A stretch of 15,473 nt of DNA, taken from the NCBI GenBank assembly GCA_014382645.1, contig JACNJI010000470.1, positions 1 to 15,473 on the forward strand. Direction: 5' to 3'. Source of the DNA: Verrucomicrobiota bacterium. Lineage in GTDB: Bacteria; Verrucomicrobiota; Verrucomicrobiia; Opitutales; Seribacteraceae. Shown in pieces: positions 12,904 through 15,473 of this stretch. Positions within the stretch are counted from its first letter, which is position 1; each line of letters opens with the position of its first letter. The notes beneath the pieces are model-generated. The model worked only from the letters and a program-made list of their open reading frames with translations, was not told the origin of the DNA and did no database searches. The translations under genes and the position numbers were made by a program.

Positions 12904-15087
12904 ATGTCTGACGAACAATCATCTGATCAAGACAAACTCCGCCTGACAACACAGCAGAAGATTGGCATTCTTTGTTCCTTTGCCAAGGACAAGGTAGTCG
13001 AGCAGATTCAGTGCGTCTGGTTCATCATTCTCTATCTAGTCGTCTTTCAGTTGCTGGTGCTAGGCTTGCCCATCGTGTATTCGTTGATGATAGCAGTAGG
13101 GATAAGCATCGTCATCATCGGACTCGCCTTTTTCATGGAAGGACTCCGACTGGGTCTAATGCCCCTTGGGGAAACGCTGGGATCCACTCTGCCCAGAAAG
13201 AAGATATTTGGCATTCCATGCCTACCCGTGAGTCTGGCTTTCGGCTTTGTTCTCGGTGCATTTGCTACTTTTGCAGAACCCGCTATCGGCGTGCTGAGAG
13301 CGGCCGGTGCTGGCGTCGACCCAACCCTTGCACCTTTGTTGTGGACCATTCTCAATACTGGGGCCGGCAATTTAGTAAACTCCGTTGGAGCCGGCGTAGG
13401 AATTGCCGTTCTTCTCGGTGTGCTTCGTTTTTACAAAGGCTGGTCCCTTAAACCTTTCATTTATGTTGGTGTTATTGTTCTCTCAACATTTACGCTATAT
13501 TTTCAGTTTTCAGATGCGCGACTTCAGCATGTACTAGGATTAGCCTGGGACTGCGGTGCTGTAACTACCGGGCCTGTTACCGTTCCACTCGTTCTCGCTC
13601 TTGGCATTGGCGTTTGCCGAATCGTTTCAACGGGTGGTTCCCGCAACACGGGCTTTGGCGTCGTCACACTTGCCTCCCTTTTTCCCATTTTTGCAGTTCT
13701 TTGCTATGCCACTTTCCTCTTCAATGGGGACAATTATTATTATGCCACTCAGTCCCAAGCTGATTGGCATAAGGAAGCTGGTGTTTATGGTAAAAATTAT
13801 GATCCTGACCTCCAGAGGTTTGGTGACATCGTTGCCGAGAGAAGAATAGCAGCTTCAGGCGGTGCTTCTGAGAGTGACATGGCGGGCTCGCTTTCAAAAG
13901 AAGATCTCGCCATCGTTCAAGCAGAATTAAATGACACTGGCAAACTACCCCCGGGTTATTCTCTCCAGACAGATATTGCTGGTGCTGGTCTTAACGCTCA
14001 ACCTATTGACAAGGATGACAATAATTCGCGCTCGATCGTTCAGCCGACCGGCACTAATTCAATAATCGTTAGAGATGGCGTTTCTACTCCCGATGAAGTT
14101 TGGGATCCCGGAACTGAAATAATGGGGGCCTTGACCAATAATTTTGATTTCTTTCCAAACACATTTAAGCCAGAAGAAGATACCAATGGTAACGGTATCT
14201 TAGATCCTGGCGAAGATATTTATAGATATTCAGACGGAGTTCTCACTTACAACAAACCAGGTGAAGTAAATCCCAACGCAGTATTAGATGGTCCCGATCG
14301 AGATCGAGGAGCCATCGAAGGTGCTCTTTGGGCAATTGTTCCACTTTGCACCATTCTGTTGCTCGTCCTTGTGGTTGGCCTCAGGCAACCGCCAAAGCAC
14401 TACGACGAATTATTCATTGGAATCATCTGTGCGGTTATTGGAATGGGTCTCTTTAATCTAGGCATAGCTCTCGGTCTAACCCCATTGGGGGAGCAATTGG
14501 GTGGTAACGTGGTATCTAGTTTCGCCGCCATTGAGCCTTGGGCGGCGGAAGGCTTCGTTGATCCTATGTTCTCTTCATCCAACTTAGGGAAGGCTTTAGC
14601 TATACTCTTCGGTTTCATTCTGGGATACGGGGCCACCTTGGCAGAACCGGCTCTCAACGCACTTGGCTCCACCGTAGAAAAAATAACAGTCGGTGCTTTC
14701 AAGAAAAGCCTGCTCATGCAGACTGTTGCAACTGGAGTGGCCATCGGCATCTCCACGGGTGTGGCTAAGATCGCCTTCAATCTCGATCTCTGGTACTTAC
14801 TCATTCCACCCTACATGATCTTGATGGTAATCACTTACTTTTCGAGCGAGGATTTCGTTAACTTCGGTTGGGACAGTGCAGGGGTTACCACTGGCCCCAT
14901 CACCGTTCCGCTTGTACTCGCCATGGGCTTGGGCATCGGTTCCAAGACTGGAGCAATAGATGGTTTCGGGGTACTTGCACTTGCATCGATAGGGCCAATT
15001 ATTACCGTACTTACCGTTGGACTTATAGTTGGAAGAAAACCTAAGACGGATGAAGATGAAACCCTAATCGCAACGGAGGCCGTTTAA
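12904..15087 (+). CDS. Double DUF1538 membrane protein with large inserted domain
   Basis: This encodes 727 aa from the ATG at 12904; a TTG ten codons upstream is possible but less likely. It is a polytopic inner-membrane protein built from two homologous halves (about 38-275 and 475-715). Each half carries the same signatures: 'PLGE.LG', 'A.FAEPA'/'ATLAEPA', and a W-D-x-x-(G/A)-V-T-T-G-P-(V/I)-T-V-P-L-V-L-A motif (215-230 and 656-671). These are marks of DUF1538, likely an inverted- or direct-repeat transporter fold of unknown substrate. Between the halves lies a hydrophilic segment of about 200 residues (about 276-470), including an EF-hand-like loop at 426-437; this makes the protein much longer than two DUF1538 domains need. 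The PII-like gene starts 1 bp after the stop, so the pair is probably co-transcribed and the PII-like protein may regulate it. Transport is inferred, not shown. Confidence 0.9.
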   Translation: MSDEQSSDQDKLRLTTQQKIGILCSFAKDKVVEQIQCVWFIILYLVVFQLLVLGLPIVYSLMIAVGISIVIIGLAFFMEGLRLGLMPLGETLGSTLPRKKIFGIPCLPVSLAFGFVLGAFATFAEPAIGVLRAAGAGVDPTLAPLLWTILNTGAGNLVNSVGAGVGIAVLLGVLRFYKGWSLKPFIYVGVIVLSTFTLYFQFSDARLQHVLGLAWDCGAVTTGPVTVPLVLALGIGVCRIVSTGGSRNTGFGVVTLASLFPIFAVLCYATFLFNGDNYYYATQSQADWHKEAGVYGKNYDPDLQRFGDIVAERRIAASGGASESDMAGSLSKEDLAIVQAELNDTGKLPPGYSLQTDIAGAGLNAQPIDKDDNNSRSIVQPTGTNSIIVRDGVSTPDEVWDPGTEIMGALTNNFDFFPNTFKPEEDTNGNGILDPGEDIYRYSDGVLTYNKPGEVNPNAVLDGPDRDRGAIEGALWAIVPLCTILLLVLVVGLRQPPKHYDELFIGIICAVIGMGLFNLGIALGLTPLGEQLGGNVVSSFAAIEPWAAEGFVDPMFSSSNLGKALAILFGFILGYGATLAEPALNALGSTVEKITVGAFKKSLLMQTVATGVAIGISTGVAKIAFNLDLWYLLIPPYMILMVITYFSSEDFVNFGWDSAGVTTGPITVPLVLAMGLGIGSKTGAIDGFGVLALASIGPIITVLTVGLIVGRKPKTDEDETLIATEAV
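14179..14214 (+). other. EF-hand-like calcium-binding loop in the DUF1538 insertion
   Basis: Twelve residues, D-T-N-G-N-G-I-L-D-P-G-E, match the EF-hand/dockerin loop with D1, N3, N5, G6, D9 and E12 in place. No flanking EF-hand helix pair is obvious, so it is likely a single dockerin- or calx-like site. Confidence 0.7.
15075..15079 (+). promoter_or_regulatory. Strong Shine-Dalgarno for the PII-like gene
   Basis: GGAGG lies inside the end of the DUF1538 gene, nine bases before the ATG at 15089. It is the best ribosome site in the window and suggests the regulator is made in excess of the membrane protein. Confidence 0.75.
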
Positions 15088-15088
15088 C

Positions 15089-15473
15089 ATGAGTAACTAC
15101 ACGCAAAGCGATAACTTCTCCCTTCTCACACTCATTTTGCCCAAAGAGTCTGTCGTTACAGTCTCTAAGGCAATCTGCAAAGCAGGTGCATCTGGCATCT
15201 TCGAGGTAACTGCCCGCGGGTCCGTGTTAAACGAAGGGGGGTTCCTCCAGCGGATGTTCCCGCCTCCTGCACCAGTACAACACCTTCTACAGACACTTGT
15301 CCCCAACGACAAGGTTGATGCGGTTACAGATGCGGCCGTTCTGGCAGGTAACCTCAATCGAGTTGGGGCAGGAGCCGTATTTGTCATCGACTGTAACGAT
15401 ACCCGCCATACTGAAAAGGTTCCTGCTCCTTCCCCGTCCGTTGATAATGCCAACGGTTCTTCAGGCACTTACA
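15089..15473 (+). CDS. PII-like signalling protein, 3' truncated by window edge
   Basis: 128 codons are visible and the frame is still open at the window end. The N-terminus 'LLTLILPKESVVTVSKAICKAGASG' and the later 'NDKVDAVTDAAVLAGNLNRVGAGAVFVID' follow the PII fold: a beta strand and helix ending in GAxG, then a helix and a B-loop matching 'TGKIGDGKIFV' of GlnB. The stretch where GlnB has its T-loop is replaced by a segment with 'RMFPPPAPVQHLL', and the uridylylated tyrosine is not recognisable. PII-like proteins sense nucleotides or small metabolites and control a partner, often a transporter encoded next door. Here the DUF1538 gene is 1 bp upstream. After the PII core the visible tail (from about 105) is Pro/Ser/Asn-rich. 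The family call is good; the ligand is unknown. Confidence 0.8.
   Translation, partial: MSNYTQSDNFSLLTLILPKESVVTVSKAICKAGASGIFEVTARGSVLNEGGFLQRMFPPPAPVQHLLQTLVPNDKVDAVTDAAVLAGNLNRVGAGAVFVIDCNDTRHTEKVPAPSPSVDNANGSSGTY

Noticed and set aside
12972..13451. 159-aa ORF in another frame of the DUF1538 gene
   Set aside because: Arg/Ser/Cys-rich translation typical of an out-of-frame shadow; the DUF1538 frame is fully supported by domain signatures.
15097..15468. 123-aa ORF on the minus strand at the window end
   Set aside because: Antisense to the PII-like gene, which has a strong Shine-Dalgarno and a recognisable fold.

Overview
The window reads as chromosomal DNA of a Gram-negative bacterium of moderate GC content. 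The signs are two lipobox lipoproteins, a PssA-type phospholipid synthase, a Wzz/BY-kinase exopolysaccharide regulator and densely packed genes that use ATG, GTG and probably TTG starts. The large signalling and scaffold proteins, long TPR arrays and a DUF1538/PII pair would suit the Planctomycetota-Verrucomicrobiota-Chlamydiota group, perhaps a marine verrucomicrobium. That placement is an inference from gene style; no rRNA or other marker is present.

Left part (1-3716). The 3' end of an exopolysaccharide co-polymerase/tyrosine kinase, with a tyrosine-rich tail, is followed by an apparently empty 300-bp gap. Next come a 76-aa DUF4177-like protein and a convergent small lipoprotein. A divergent two-gene unit follows: an unrecognised 183-aa protein whose stop overlaps (ATGA) the start of pssA, phosphatidylserine synthase.

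Centre (3721-11293, minus strand). Four genes form a compact operon, read right to left. The first encodes a giant proline-free coiled coil made of 19 exact 36-residue repeats plus a partial one. The second is a GAF-GAF-PAS class III adenylate cyclase with a short TPR-like tail; its start overlaps the coiled-coil gene by 11 bp. The third and fourth are two TPR-array proteins, 54 bp and 18 bp further on. The layout suggests a scaffolded cAMP signalling module: a long rod, an enzyme and two protein-interaction solenoids. This is the most unusual part of the window.

Right part (11413-15473, plus strand). A 453-aa lipoprotein has a His/Asp-rich disordered N-terminus, coiled-coil segments and a C-terminal beta domain; it is transcribed divergently from the operon. 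It is followed by a double DUF1538 membrane protein carrying a large soluble insertion with an EF-hand-like loop. Immediately downstream is a PII-like regulator, cut by the window end, with a strong Shine-Dalgarno. The last two genes look like a transporter/regulator pair.

I found no rRNA, tRNA, CRISPR array, insertion sequence or convincing intrinsic terminator.
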